A DNA stretch of 64,000 bases from Candidatus Gastranaerophilales bacterium (GCA_947624645.1 CANQLG010000005.1:28104-92103), one strand, 5' to 3'. Shown: positions 43,279-51,919, counted from the first letter of the stretch. Made by a program: numbers and translations. Notes: a model not told the origin generated them from the letters alone.

Positions 43279-44205
43279 AAGTATTGCAAGTATCATAAGA
43301 AGGAGTCCGCCTATTTGTGAGGCAGTTGCCATATTTTGCATTGAACGATTATTATCATATCTGGAACTGTTTTTCTTTGCATCATAGGCAACCATAATAC
43401 GCTGCAGCCTTGTTATATCACTATCTGTTGCAAAAGTTCTTTTAAATAATTTTTGTTCAAGTCTGCTTAAGCGGTTTGAATTATTTTCATTCATAAATTC
43501 ATTCCGCAATAAATCCTGCTCTAATGCTGCAAGTTGAAATGGCATGGATTGGTCATTTATCGGCTCAAGTCCGCTGTTTGAATAGTAGTTATCCATATCC
43601 TGACTTGAATATTGATAATTATTATTATATTTCACATTTTTTGGGCGGACAACTGCCGCTAATCTATCCACTCTTGTATTTAAATCTTGGTTGCTGACTT
43701 TGTTAAATACTTGTTGCTCTAATCTGTCCAGCCTTGTATAAATACTATCGTTTTTATATGTTGTAGAAAATATTTCTTTCTCAAGTTTATCTACCATTGG
43801 ATATTCTACCGAAGAATCTTCTTTTAATGATGCAAGAGCTTGATTTCTTTTTCTTTGCTCTTCTTGTAATTGCTGCTGACGTTCAGATACTACTGTTTGT
43901 CCGTTTTGGGTGGGTTGCCCTACTTGATTAGGAGTAATTTGAACTTTTTCGGGTTGTTTTTCTACAATAGTAAAACCTGAATCATTTTGTATATTTTCCA
44001 GTCTTTGTTTTATATTTCCGCTCTTTTTTGCTCCGTAGAGGTGGGTTTCGATTCTTTCTATTCGTTTAGAATCCGCTTCATTTGAATAATCGTATCCGAA
44101 TATGTTTGTTTCAATAGCTTTTAATGTCTCTGCGTTATTTGCATAGGCGGATATCGGATTCAAAAATATTAATGTTATAAATAGTATTGTAAATATTTTT
44201 TTCAT
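43273..44205 (-). CDS. Secreted repeat protein ('RLxRLExxxF' repeats)
   Basis: 310 residues from the ATG at 44205; a longer reading has a non-signal N-terminus. Residues 1-22 form a signal peptide (IFTILFITLIFLNPISAYA). The mature part holds at least five copies of a motif of about 40-50 residues: RIERIETHLYG, NIKQRLENIQND, LDRLEQQVFNK, LEQDLLRNEF and RLSRLEQKLFKRTF. The copies are spaced by polar stretches. A hydrophobic C-terminal segment (ASQIGGLLLMILAILL) may anchor it. Similar repeats are known to me from Melainabacteria-type proteins, with unknown function. It is the last gene of the pgm-sppA-Yip1 operon. Confidence 0.78.
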   Translation of the reverse strand: MKKIFTILFITLIFLNPISAYANNAETLKAIETNIFGYDYSNEADSKRIERIETHLYGAKKSGNIKQRLENIQNDSGFTIVEKQPEKVQITPNQVGQPTQNGQTVVSERQQQLQEEQRKRNQALASLKEDSSVEYPMVDKLEKEIFSTTYKNDSIYTRLDRLEQQVFNKVSNQDLNTRVDRLAAVVRPKNVKYNNNYQYSSQDMDNYYSNSGLEPINDQSMPFQLAALEQDLLRNEFMNENNSNRLSRLEQKLFKRTFATDSDITRLQRIMVAYDAKKNSSRYDNNRSMQNMATASQIGGLLLMILAILL

Positions 44206-44216
44206 AATTTTTGTCT

Positions 44217-44795
44217 TTATATTGAGAATATATACCACATCTTTGATATAAAACAAATTGTCCAATGCATCGCAAAAAATGAGGCTATAAACGGTAAAAA
44301 TATCAGCATAAAAGAGCGTGATAATGTTATTTTGTATACAGCTCTAAGTGAATAGGCATATAAAATTATTATCCATAAGTATAATGAAAATTCAATTAAT
44401 GAGCCAAAAATATAGCCGATATTCCCTATTTTTTTCATTATATTTAAAGGTGCATAAAAAATATAAGGTATCGGAACAAAGGCTGTAAGGTATAATAATT
44501 TTTTTAAATTATTTCCTTTGTCAAATATTTTTGCAATATATTCAAAAAATAATGCTGTTAAAAACCATATTATTACGGTGAAAATTACATGCCATATCAA
44601 TCCGAATATAAATGTATAAGATAATATGCTTTTATCAAACAGTCCTAAAGCAATCTTTGTAAGTACTGATATAAAGATGACTGTTCCTAAAGCAAGTCTT
44701 GTCGAAACCGTAATATCTTCTCTCTCGAAAAATGCTTGCGGTGAAAATATTACACTATATATGTTTTCAAAAAAATCATTAGTTGTTATTCCCAT
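44217..44795 (-). CDS. Yip1-family multi-pass membrane protein
   Basis: 192 residues with five membrane helices (near 28-50, 55-80, 90-110, 120-145 and 160-185). The opening 'SVIFSPQAFFERE' and the Yip1-like segment LLYLTAFVPIPYIF match the Yip1 domain, known in eukaryotic vesicle traffic but widespread in bacteria with no clear role. The start overlaps the sppA stop by 10 nt. The next gene on the same strand begins 11 nt after its stop. It is part of a four-gene operon. Confidence 0.78.
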   Translation of the reverse strand: MGITTNDFFENIYSVIFSPQAFFEREDITVSTRLALGTVIFISVLTKIALGLFDKSILSYTFIFGLIWHVIFTVIIWFLTALFFEYIAKIFDKGNNLKKLLYLTAFVPIPYIFYAPLNIMKKIGNIGYIFGSLIEFSLYLWIIILYAYSLRAVYKITLSRSFMLIFLPFIASFFAMHWTICFISKMWYIFSI

Positions 44796-45787
44796 AGATA
44801 TAAAGGCTTTCTGCTTAAAATTATACTGGTCGGTAAAATATCCGTTAAATTAATTGTACTTTTATATTCAGTTAACTCGGAAAAATAATCGCTGAAAGAA
44901 GTCTTTCTGTTATATTGAATAAGTTTAGCAGATTGTTTGCTGTTAAATTTCTGTTGAATCATTTTTTCAATCATTGTTTTTGCGCTGTCAATATCACCTG
45001 TTTCATCAATAAAACCGAGATTTTTAGCTTGTCTGCCGGTAAAGACTCTGCCGTCTGCGTATGATTTAAGTGTAGATTCTTTTAAATCAGTTTTTGCAAC
45101 AGTATAACAATCTCTCCTTTCAACTCTCCCCATTCGGATTGCTTCTATAAATTGATCATAAGAATCATTAATTATATTTTGCATTAACTCTCGTTCTTCA
45201 GGCAGCATGGGTCTTGTGCCTGAACCTATGTCTTTATATTTGCCGCTTTTTATAACAACTTGGTTAACTGCTAATTTATTAACCAGCAAATTATGATAAT
45301 CCATAAATGAAAATATGACACCGATACTTCCTGTCAGAGTGCCTTCCTGGGCTATAATTCTATCTGCCGCAGATGCTATATAATAGCCTCCGCTTGCTGC
45401 TACATCATCCATTACGGCAATTACGGGCTTATCTTTTCTGATTTTCATTATTTGGTTATATATATTTTGACTCATGGCAACCGTTCCGCCGGGTGAATTT
45501 ATTTTAACGATTACTCCTTTTATTTCATTGTCATCTTTTGCCGCTTTTAGTGATTTTAACATATTTGAAGCATTGGTTTCTTTTGTGAAAAATTTACTGT
45601 CTGCTGTTGATGCTATTGCACCTTCCAATTCTATTACGGCTACTTTATTTGTTTGAGATATTATATTTTTCGATGATTTTTGTTCTGATTCATCATATGT
45701 CTTATGTTTTTCAAGAGTTATGAATCCGGAAATTAAACATAATATACATAAAATCACTATTATTTTTGATATTAATGATGCTTTCAT
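44786..45787 (-). CDS. sppA: Signal peptide peptidase SppA (36 kDa type)
   Basis: 333 residues with an N-terminal anchor helix (residues 8-26). The nucleophile Ser is in DDVAASGGYYIASAADRI near residue 138, and the general-base Lys is in IKSGKYKDIGSG near residue 190. VKINSPGGTVAMSQNIYNQI near residue 90 is the oxyanion region. This is the Ser-Lys dyad of the short, Gram-positive-like SppA. It degrades leftover signal peptides in the membrane. It overlaps the mutase gene by 4 nt. Confidence 0.92.
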   Translation of the reverse strand: MKASLISKIIVILCILCLISGFITLEKHKTYDESEQKSSKNIISQTNKVAVIELEGAIASTADSKFFTKETNASNMLKSLKAAKDDNEIKGVIVKINSPGGTVAMSQNIYNQIMKIRKDKPVIAVMDDVAASGGYYIASAADRIIAQEGTLTGSIGVIFSFMDYHNLLVNKLAVNQVVIKSGKYKDIGSGTRPMLPEERELMQNIINDSYDQFIEAIRMGRVERRDCYTVAKTDLKESTLKSYADGRVFTGRQAKNLGFIDETGDIDSAKTMIEKMIQQKFNSKQSAKLIQYNRKTSFSDYFSELTEYKSTINLTDILPTSIILSRKPLYLWE

Positions 45788-47274
45788 TTTTCCTCACAGT
45801 TTGATATTTTTTCAATACTCTCATCTAAAAGAGATATCATAATATTTTTATAATGCAGAGCTTTTTCTTTTTCTAATGCTTCAAATCTTAAAGTAAAAAC
45901 AGGCTCCGTATTACTTTGTCTGATTAAAGCAAATCCGTCAGGAAATATTATTCGTAATCCATCCAGAGTTACTATATCTATTATTTTTGTTTCAAAAATT
46001 GTATTATTATTTTGAATTTTTTCTGTAATATCTGCTAAAACAGATTTTTTTAATTCGTTTTTGCACTTGTATCTTATTTCATCCAATGTACAAACTTTAG
46101 TAAAGGGAGTTAATAAATCAGATAGTTTAAATTTCGGATTAATTTTTTTATTTTTCGCAATAATTTCAATAATTCTGCACCCGGCGTAAATGGCATCATC
46201 AAATCCGTAATATCTGTCTTTAAAGAACATGTGTCCTGACATTTCTCCGGCTAAAATGGCATCTGTTTCTTTCATTTTAGACTTAATATAACCGTGTCCG
46301 GTTTTAGCCATAACAGCTTTTCCGCCTTGCTTATTAATTTCATCAAAAAGTACTTGTGAACATTTGACTTCTGAAACAATAACAGGTTTTTCTCCACGCA
46401 TGGAAAGACTTTTTATAACGTCTTGAGCATATATATAGAGAAGTTTATCACCTGTAAGAGAGTTGCCTTTTGAGTCAATAACTCCCAATCTGTCAGAATC
46501 TCCGTCAAAAGCTATTCCTAAGTCGGCTTTAGTTTCTTTTACTTTTTCTTTTATATCTTTTAGTGTAGATAAGTCACTTGGGTTGGGATGATGGTTAGGA
46601 AAATTTCCGTCAGGTTCAGAATATAATTCTATTACTTCACATCCTATATCTGAATATAATTTAGGTGCAACGACTCCTGCCGTACCGTTTGCGCTGTCAA
46701 CAACAACTTTTATTCCTTCGCCGATTCTGCCGAATCTTGAACTTAAAAAATCAATATATACTGGCAAAATATTATATAATCTTGATTCGCCATGCTTGAC
46801 TGATGTAATATCACTGCCCATTTGTTCTATTGTGAATTCTTTAACTTTTTTTATCTCTTGTTCATTTAATGATGATTTATTATATGTCATTTTTAATCCG
46901 TTATATTCGGGAGGATTATGGCTTGCAGTTACTATTAGTGCTGCTGTTATTTTTGCATCACAGCTTATTTCTTCGGGAAAACTTGCAAATTCGGAATAAT
47001 ATCCGACAGGAGTAGGGGCGATATCCAAATTTATAACATTTGCACCTTTATGAACTATCCCTTTTATTAAAACCTTTGCAAGTGATTCGGAATGTAATCT
47101 TGCATCCCGTGTTACGCTAATCCAAATATCTTTCGGATCCAGCCCTGTTTTATCTTCCAGATAACTGACAAATCCCTTGCCTGTATAATAGAAAAGTTCT
47201 TCAGTTATGTCTTCTCCGTATATTCCTCTGATATCGTTTTTCCCAAAGGCCTTAAAGTCTATGGTTTTTGTCAT
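45784..47274 (-). CDS. Phosphomannomutase/phosphoglucomutase
   Basis: 496 residues. The phosphoserine loop VTASHNPPEYNGLKM (near residue 110), the Mg-binding FDGDSDRLG (near 251) and the sugar loop GEMSGHMFF (near 331) are all in place. The C-terminal phosphate-contact RQSNTEPVFTLRFEA closes the protein. It isomerises hexose 1- and 6-phosphates for GDP-mannose or UDP-glucose pathways. A link with the GT2 and GT-C genes in the window is plausible. It heads the sppA operon, and its start has AAGGA eleven bases upstream. Confidence 0.9.
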   Translation of the reverse strand: MTKTIDFKAFGKNDIRGIYGEDITEELFYYTGKGFVSYLEDKTGLDPKDIWISVTRDARLHSESLAKVLIKGIVHKGANVINLDIAPTPVGYYSEFASFPEEISCDAKITAALIVTASHNPPEYNGLKMTYNKSSLNEQEIKKVKEFTIEQMGSDITSVKHGESRLYNILPVYIDFLSSRFGRIGEGIKVVVDSANGTAGVVAPKLYSDIGCEVIELYSEPDGNFPNHHPNPSDLSTLKDIKEKVKETKADLGIAFDGDSDRLGVIDSKGNSLTGDKLLYIYAQDVIKSLSMRGEKPVIVSEVKCSQVLFDEINKQGGKAVMAKTGHGYIKSKMKETDAILAGEMSGHMFFKDRYYGFDDAIYAGCRIIEIIAKNKKINPKFKLSDLLTPFTKVCTLDEIRYKCKNELKKSVLADITEKIQNNNTIFETKIIDIVTLDGLRIIFPDGFALIRQSNTEPVFTLRFEALEKEKALHYKNIMISLLDESIEKISNCEEK

Positions 47275-47351
47275 ATTAGTTCATATCCTTGTTACAAATT
47301 ATAAAACAAATTATACTTTTATTATAGTTAAGATTCTTATTAAAATCAAAG

Positions 47352-48242
47352 ATGAATAGAATTTGTTGTAATAAATCTAAAATCAGTTTTAACAATTGGC
47401 TGTTTTATATTCTTATATTGCCTTCGTTATTGGGCTGCGTTCTATTTATTTTTGTTCCGTCATTATTTTCATTTATGTTGAGTTTTTTTAATTGGAACTT
47501 GATTTCTGATTTTAAATTTGTCGGATTTGATAATTATATAGAGCTTATTGGGTCAAAAGAATTTTGGTTTATCTTAAAAAATACAATCGTATATGCAGTA
47601 TTTACTACGATTTTTGCAACAATAGTACCTTTAATTTTGGCATCTGTATTATATTTTAAAGTCATTGCTAAAGACTTAATAAAAACGGTATACTTTTTGC
47701 CGTTCATAACCCCCATGATAGTAATAGCCATGATATGGCAATGGATATTTGACCCGAATATCGGTTTTGTTAATTTATTATTTAAAATTCATTTAAAATG
47801 GTTATACGACAGCCATTTAGCAATGTGGGTGTTAATATTTGTGTCTGTATGGAAACTTATCGGATATAATATGATAATATTTTTATCGGGATTTTCTTCA
47901 TTAAATTCTCAGGTATATGAAGCAGCTAAAATTGACGGAGCTTCTCCCGTTAAAACTTTTTTCTTAATAACAATCCCTTTAATTTCACCGTCTATATTTT
48001 TTGTAATATTGATTACAACAATAAGTTCTTTTCAGGTTTTTGATTTAATATATCTTATGACACAAGGCGGGCCTGAAAATTCAACAAATATATTAGTTTA
48101 TTGGCTTTATAAGAATGCATTTGAATATTTCAATATCGGTAAAGCCTCAGCTATTGCATATATTTTATTCACTTTGGTACTTATATTAACGATAATACAA
48201 TGGAAGTTGAGAACCAAATGGGTAAATAACGAAACGAATTAA
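47352..48242 (+). CDS. ABC transporter sugar permease (MalF/UgpA type)
   Basis: 296 residues with six membrane helices. The EAA loop EAAKIDGASPVKTFFLITIPLI (near residues 194-215) and YFLPFITPMIVIAMIWQWIF are characteristic of the first permease of carbohydrate ABC systems. No second permease or ATPase is next to it, and the sugar-binding protein at 36691-37887 is far away. The start has no Shine-Dalgarno; TAAAAT lies five bases before the ATG, suggesting a leaderless start. The 3' end overlaps a convergent small gene by 4 nt. Confidence 0.9.
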   Translation: MNRICCNKSKISFNNWLFYILILPSLLGCVLFIFVPSLFSFMLSFFNWNLISDFKFVGFDNYIELIGSKEFWFILKNTIVYAVFTTIFATIVPLILASVLYFKVIAKDLIKTVYFLPFITPMIVIAMIWQWIFDPNIGFVNLLFKIHLKWLYDSHLAMWVLIFVSVWKLIGYNMIIFLSGFSSLNSQVYEAAKIDGASPVKTFFLITIPLISPSIFFVILITTISSFQVFDLIYLMTQGGPENSTNILVYWLYKNAFEYFNIGKASAIAYILFTLVLILTIIQWKLRTKWVNNETN

Positions 48243-48490
48243 GCCAAAACTGAAAGCAATTGAGCTTTAGGGTCTTTTGGTTCATAAATCGTATCTATTT
48301 TTGATTTGATTTCTTTAGCTTCTTTTGTAACTTGCGGATGAAAAAGTGATGATACTTTTTTGAAAACCGAATTAACAGAATCAGGGTTCTGATAATAAAG
48401 ATTTTCCAATTCCGGATAAGGAACAGCCGTATGTTTAAAAGCTTGCGGCTTTGTATTATAATTTAATAAGTTTATTGAATTTATTTTCAT
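48239..48490 (-). CDS. Small protein with N-terminal FKG-like motif, unknown function
   Basis: 83 residues. MKINSINLLNYNTKPQAFKH at the N-terminus carries the 'Q-A-F-K' form of the FKG-like motif. The rest is short, acidic and helical. It has a clear Shine-Dalgarno (GAGAGGA) and a good promoter at 48544-48572. There is no signal peptide or membrane segment. No family is recognised. Confidence 0.7.
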   Translation of the reverse strand: MKINSINLLNYNTKPQAFKHTAVPYPELENLYYQNPDSVNSVFKKVSSLFHPQVTKEAKEIKSKIDTIYEPKDPKAQLLSVLA

Positions 48491-48543
48491 TTTAAATCCT
48501 CTCGTGTTAAAAGTGTTTTAACTACACTTTATTTTATATATTT

Positions 48544-48572
48544 ATTATGAATTAGAAAAAATATTTTGTCAA
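48544..48572 (-). promoter_or_regulatory. Promoter of the 83-residue gene
   Basis: On the minus strand a perfect TTGACA at -35, 17-nt spacer and CATAAT at -10, followed by a leader of about 50 nt with its own ribosome site. Confidence 0.8.
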
Positions 48573-48629
48573 TAGGTTAAATTATAAAATTTATAATTCT
48601 CTAAAAAGCCTATCAAATCAATATTTTTC

Positions 48630-48656
48630 AATTAAGTGTATTTATAGCACTTAATT
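48630..48656. repeat. Operator-like inverted repeat
   Basis: AATTAAGTG and its exact complement CACTTAATT flank a 9-nt spacer. It lies 140 bp upstream of the 83-residue gene. It could be a regulator-binding palindrome or an RNA hairpin. Confidence 0.55.
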
Positions 48657-48783
48657 TGTTTAAAATATATTACCCATAAGGATTAAATTTTTTTACCCGA
48701 TTGGAGAATTGTATGCCAACCATTTATTTCGTTATATATAAGTATCTTTTTCATACTTCCAACTATTCTTAATTCCAGACAGT

Positions 48784-48809
48784 AGGGCTTTAACAGCCCT
48801 CTTTTTTTG
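48784..48809 (+). terminator. Rho-independent terminator of a short + strand transcript
   Basis: AGGGCT with AGCCCT in a 6-bp stem, loop TTAAC, then CTTTTTTTG. Upstream on the same strand is only a 19-codon reading frame at 48713-48772 with GGAG before its ATG, so this may end a small RNA or leader. Confidence 0.6.
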
Positions 48810-48810
48810 C

Positions 48811-48955
48811 GAATTTTTGGCAAAGGCTGAGTGACGGAAGCGTTGAGCTTTCGCTGCGAATTGCCGTTTAATGCCAAAAATTCAAGAAGTGAATTTTTGG
48901 TTTGATAGAAGTGACGGAAACGTTGAATTTTCGCTACGGATTGCCGTTTATTGCC
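48811..48955. repeat. Two-copy 80-bp duplication with inverted repeat
   Basis: Two copies of about 45 bp, 48831-48875 and 48911-48955, agree at 39 of 45 positions at an 80-bp period. The flank GAATTTTTGG also repeats at that distance. GAATTTTTGGCA at 48811-48822 pairs exactly with TGCCAAAAATTC at 48872-48883. GC content is higher than nearby. This 550-bp stretch (48491-49041) holds no convincing gene. It may be an interspersed repeat or small RNA. Confidence 0.65.
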
Positions 48956-49041
48956 TCTCCAAAAAAAATCAAAATTTTAAATCATGCAAAAATTGTTGGA
49001 GTATAGAGCTTCTGTGGCGCATTTTTTAACTTCTATATAAA

Positions 49042-49602
49042 TCAATTATATTTATTCTGCGCTTTTTGTATTCCGTTTTCGCAATAATATTTAAAAGCCT
49101 CTATACTTTTTTTTAGGGTTTCTTTTAATTCATTCTGTTCGGTTACACTAAAATTCTGTAATACATAATCTTCTGATTTCATATAATCAGGCTGTGGTCC
49201 GATTCCAATTTTAAGCCTGTCAAATTCTTGTGTACCAAGATGATTAATTATTGATTTAATTCCGTTATGCCCGCCGTCAGAGCCTTTATCTCGTAGTCTG
49301 ATTTTACCTAAATCCATAGATATATCGTCATATACAATAAAAAAATCTTTAGGTTGTATTTTATAAAAGTTTCTCAAAGCACTCAACGCTTCACCTGATA
49401 GGTTCATATATGTTTGGGGCTTTATTATCCATACAGATTCATTATTATATGCCCCTTTTGCAATATGAGATTTGAATTTAGGCTCGTTTTGAAATGTTAT
49501 TCCAATTTCATTCGCCAGCATGTCTGCAAATATAAAACCCGTATTATGCCTTGTTTGTGAATATTTGTCTCCCGGATTTCCTAAACATATTAAAATTTTC
49601 AT
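49042..49602 (-). CDS. pth: Peptidyl-tRNA hydrolase
   Basis: 186 residues. LICLGNPGDKYSQTRHNTGF holds the conserved Asn and the catalytic His (H19) near the N-terminus. YDDISMDLGKIRLRDKGSDGGHNGIKSI (near residue 90-117) carries the conserved Asp and the GGHNG loop. It frees tRNA from prematurely released peptidyl-tRNA. The start overlaps the region just before the divergent HTH gene. A TATAAA five bases before the ATG and no Shine-Dalgarno again hint at a leaderless start. Confidence 0.96.
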   Translation of the reverse strand: MKILICLGNPGDKYSQTRHNTGFIFADMLANEIGITFQNEPKFKSHIAKGAYNNESVWIIKPQTYMNLSGEALSALRNFYKIQPKDFFIVYDDISMDLGKIRLRDKGSDGGHNGIKSIINHLGTQEFDRLKIGIGPQPDYMKSEDYVLQNFSVTEQNELKETLKKSIEAFKYYCENGIQKAQNKYN

Positions 49603-49705
49603 ATATTTTTATACCTTTGCCAAAATTATCCCATACTTTTATTCAACTTACCAATTAAAATCTTTTGAGTGTGTCCAATTAATATTAAAAAACAGGAGAA
49701 AAATT

Positions 49706-50278
49706 ATGGCAACTAAAAAAAATACTATTGTTAAAATGAAAAGCAGTGAAATGCTATATAATTTTTTAGAAAATACACATCTTCATAAAAAAGATTTTGC
49801 CCAAATGATTGGTGTTACGCTTTCTTATGTATATAATTTAATTGATGAAACCATACCGTTTTCTACCAGAAGTACCACTTTAGAAAGAATAGCAACAGTT
49901 ATGGACATCAGCCCCGAAGAATTTGTTGAATATAAAATTCCACAAGACCCTATTTTAATTGATGAAACAACTGAATTTATACGAGAAAAACAAAAGGAAA
50001 AAAATCTTACTACCGTTCAATTTTTAAAAGCTTTCCCAAGAAAACAAAGACTTGAAATTGTTGATATATTAAGAGGTGCCAGACCTATTCCTTTAGATTG
50101 GGAGGCTGTAAGTGTTATTGCCCAAATTTTAGACGTTTCTAAAGAAGAAATGTATGATTTTTGGGAAAATCGTTTAAGACAGTTGCTAAATATGTCAGGA
50201 TTCAATTTTGAAAAAAATCAAGGTCTTGCTTCTGCCATGTTCTCATGTGCAAGAGATTATATCTATAAAAATAACTAA
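49706..50278 (+). CDS. HTH (XRE-like) DNA-binding protein with two regulator-like segments
   Basis: 190 residues from the ATG at 49706 with AGGAG eight bases upstream; a longer frame in the preceding DNA has no ribosome site and covers pth. A helix-turn-helix is visible in FLENTHLHKKDFAQMIGVTLSYVYNLI (residues 17-43). A second segment RGARPIPLDWEAVSVIAQILDVSKEEMYDFW near residues 120-150 also looks like an HTH or its duplicate. It is probably a small regulator or a plasmid-like partition protein. The target is unknown. Confidence 0.75.
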   Translation: MATKKNTIVKMKSSEMLYNFLENTHLHKKDFAQMIGVTLSYVYNLIDETIPFSTRSTTLERIATVMDISPEEFVEYKIPQDPILIDETTEFIREKQKEKNLTTVQFLKAFPRKQRLEIVDILRGARPIPLDWEAVSVIAQILDVSKEEMYDFWENRLRQLLNMSGFNFEKNQGLASAMFSCARDYIYKNN

Positions 50279-50288
50279 ATCATAAAGT

Positions 50289-51116
50289 TTATACTTTAAT
50301 CTTTTCTACATTTATTTCAACATCTTTTGGGGATGTATATGTTTTTTCATCGTATATGATTTTTATAAGTTGATAGGAGTGAGGTATATCTTTAAACGCT
50401 GGAGCTGATATATGCCTTACTCCGTTTTCGTCTTGTGTTATATTCTCTTGATGGTAATGCCCCGAAGAAATAAGTATTATATTTTGATATTTTGATATTA
50501 AATCCTTATATTTATCACTGTTTACCATTGATAATTTATAATCATCTCTTGGAGGTACCAAAGGACAATGATGAAATATTATAAATAATTTTTTGGGATA
50601 TTTAATAAGAAGTTTTTCAAGCCATTCAAGCTGCTCCTCATTAATTTCTCCGTGTGTTGTATATGCAAAATCTGCTGTATCGTCTAAAACTACGCATATA
50701 AAATCATGATTAGGTTTAAAATAATAGTATTTTTTTCCGTTTTTTTGGTTTGAATTAAAAGTTGTGACAATGTCTAAATAGGTTTCTTTATCTATTCCGC
50801 TTAATCCGTGTGCATCTTTTTCACCAAAAGTCAAATAATACGGAAGCGTAATTGTATAGATTGATTTCATAAATCCTATGACGTTTTCTTCTTTTGATTT
50901 GTCTACATTATCACCAAGAAATACCGTAAAATCAGGATTTTTTTTATTTAATGACAAGGAAAGAAAATATAAATATTTATCCATAGGACTATCAGGGCTG
51001 TATGTGTAGTGGACATCACTTACTTGGGCAAATTCAAGTACATTTCCGTATGAAACCCCTTGCATTAAATTTAATGCAAACATAGAAAAAATAATTGTTT
51101 TAATTATTTTATGCAT
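50289..51116 (-). CDS. Secreted metallophosphoesterase (calcineurin-like)
   Basis: 275 residues. A signal peptide (residues 1-24) is followed by the metal-binding blocks AQVSDVHYT, FLGDNVDKS, IIFHHCPLVPP and SSGHYHQEN. The usual GNHD block is altered to FGEKDAHG near residue 100, which may weaken catalysis or change the substrate. It acts outside the cytoplasm on a phosphate ester or nucleotide of unknown identity. The start overlaps the upstream MshEN-like gene by 8 nt. Confidence 0.85.
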   Translation of the reverse strand: MHKIIKTIIFSMFALNLMQGVSYGNVLEFAQVSDVHYTYSPDSPMDKYLYFLSLSLNKKNPDFTVFLGDNVDKSKEENVIGFMKSIYTITLPYYLTFGEKDAHGLSGIDKETYLDIVTTFNSNQKNGKKYYYFKPNHDFICVVLDDTADFAYTTHGEINEEQLEWLEKLLIKYPKKLFIIFHHCPLVPPRDDYKLSMVNSDKYKDLISKYQNIILISSGHYHQENITQDENGVRHISAPAFKDIPHSYQLIKIIYDEKTYTSPKDVEINVEKIKV

Positions 51117-51348
51117 TAGAACTACTTTTCTGAATATTTTTCTGAATTAACAATGCCTGATTCAAATCTTCTTTTGTTATGATTTTCATGGCAAGAAGTA
51201 TTTCACCAATAGGCATTTTTTGGAATCTCTGAATATCAAGTACCATAGATATATGGACAAGATTAATTTTACCTGCTTCTAAAAGTATTTCACCCAAGCG
51301 CAGATAAGTTGAGTTTGCCCATTCATCAAGATTATACAGATTTTTCAT
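51109..51348 (-). CDS. Small MshEN/GspE-N-like domain protein
   Basis: 79 residues. 'YLRLGEILLEAGKINLVHISMVLDIQRF' and 'MPIGEILLAMKIITKEDLNQALLIQ' are two copies of the helical hairpin with LGE(I/L)L, the MshEN-like unit known from the N-terminus of type II/IV ATPases and from c-di-GMP binding proteins. Only one such domain is present, with no ATPase, so it may be a stand-alone adaptor. It overlaps the phosphoesterase gene by 8 nt. Confidence 0.75.
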   Translation of the reverse strand: MKNLYNLDEWANSTYLRLGEILLEAGKINLVHISMVLDIQRFQKMPIGEILLAMKIITKEDLNQALLIQKNIQKSSSNA

Positions 51349-51386
51349 ATAAATATTATATGAAAAAAAATATTTTTTATCAAATA

Positions 51387-51725
51387 TTAAGCCATTGTAT
51401 AAATATTATTTCCGACAAATTCGCTGCGTTGTTCAGGTCTGTTAACAGAAGCTTTATCAAATGCATCCATTCTGCCGACAAAGTCTACCGGGGTTACGTA
51501 TGATGATATTGGTTTTGGTATATTTACGTGACCTGATGGTGTTACATGCCTGTCTACTTTTCCTGTTTCAAAATCTTTAGGCGTTTTAATGTTGTTAACA
51601 GATGAGCCGGATGCTGCATATTTTTGTCCATCTTCGGTTCCTATTTCAGCCTTAAGTTCTCTTTGTTCTTTAGCAGGCAATCTTGTTGCATATATATTAT
51701 TAAAATTTAATTTGCCTATATCCAT
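51387..51725 (-). CDS. Small unstructured protein, unknown function
   Basis: 112 residues, starting MDIGKLNFNNIYATRLPAKE. It is rich in Thr, Val, Pro and Lys with short repeats (TPKDFETGKV, TPSGHVNIPKP, TPVDFVGRM). No membrane segment or signal peptide. The start is preceded by AAGGAG. The upstream element at 51744-51772 is nearly identical to that of MGYALF copy 2, so the two may be expressed together. Its function is unknown; a secreted or filament-associated role is possible. Confidence 0.65.
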   Translation of the reverse strand: MDIGKLNFNNIYATRLPAKEQRELKAEIGTEDGQKYAASGSSVNNIKTPKDFETGKVDRHVTPSGHVNIPKPISSYVTPVDFVGRMDAFDKASVNRPEQRSEFVGNNIYTMA

Positions 51726-51743
51726 TACAATGCTCCTTAATTT

Positions 51744-51772
51744 TATAAAAAATTTCTTTAAGCAAAAATTGC
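51744..51772 (-). promoter_or_regulatory. 29-bp upstream element, shared copy B
   Basis: Identical at 26 of 29 positions to 35325-35353. On the minus strand it lies 19 nt before the ATG of the 51387-51725 gene. It ends in a TATA block, so it may form part of a promoter. Confidence 0.5.
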
Positions 51773-51845
51773 CAATATATTTACAAATGTTAAGAATAAA
51801 AATAAGCTTGAAATTAAAAATTTATATGTTTTAATATAATAGCAA

Positions 51846-51919
<74 letters not shown>

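Noticed and set aside
48683..48877. 64-residue reading frame on the minus strand
   Set aside because: It runs through the 80-bp duplication and the inverted repeat, has no ribosome site, and the peptide is not protein-like. It is treated as part of the repeat.
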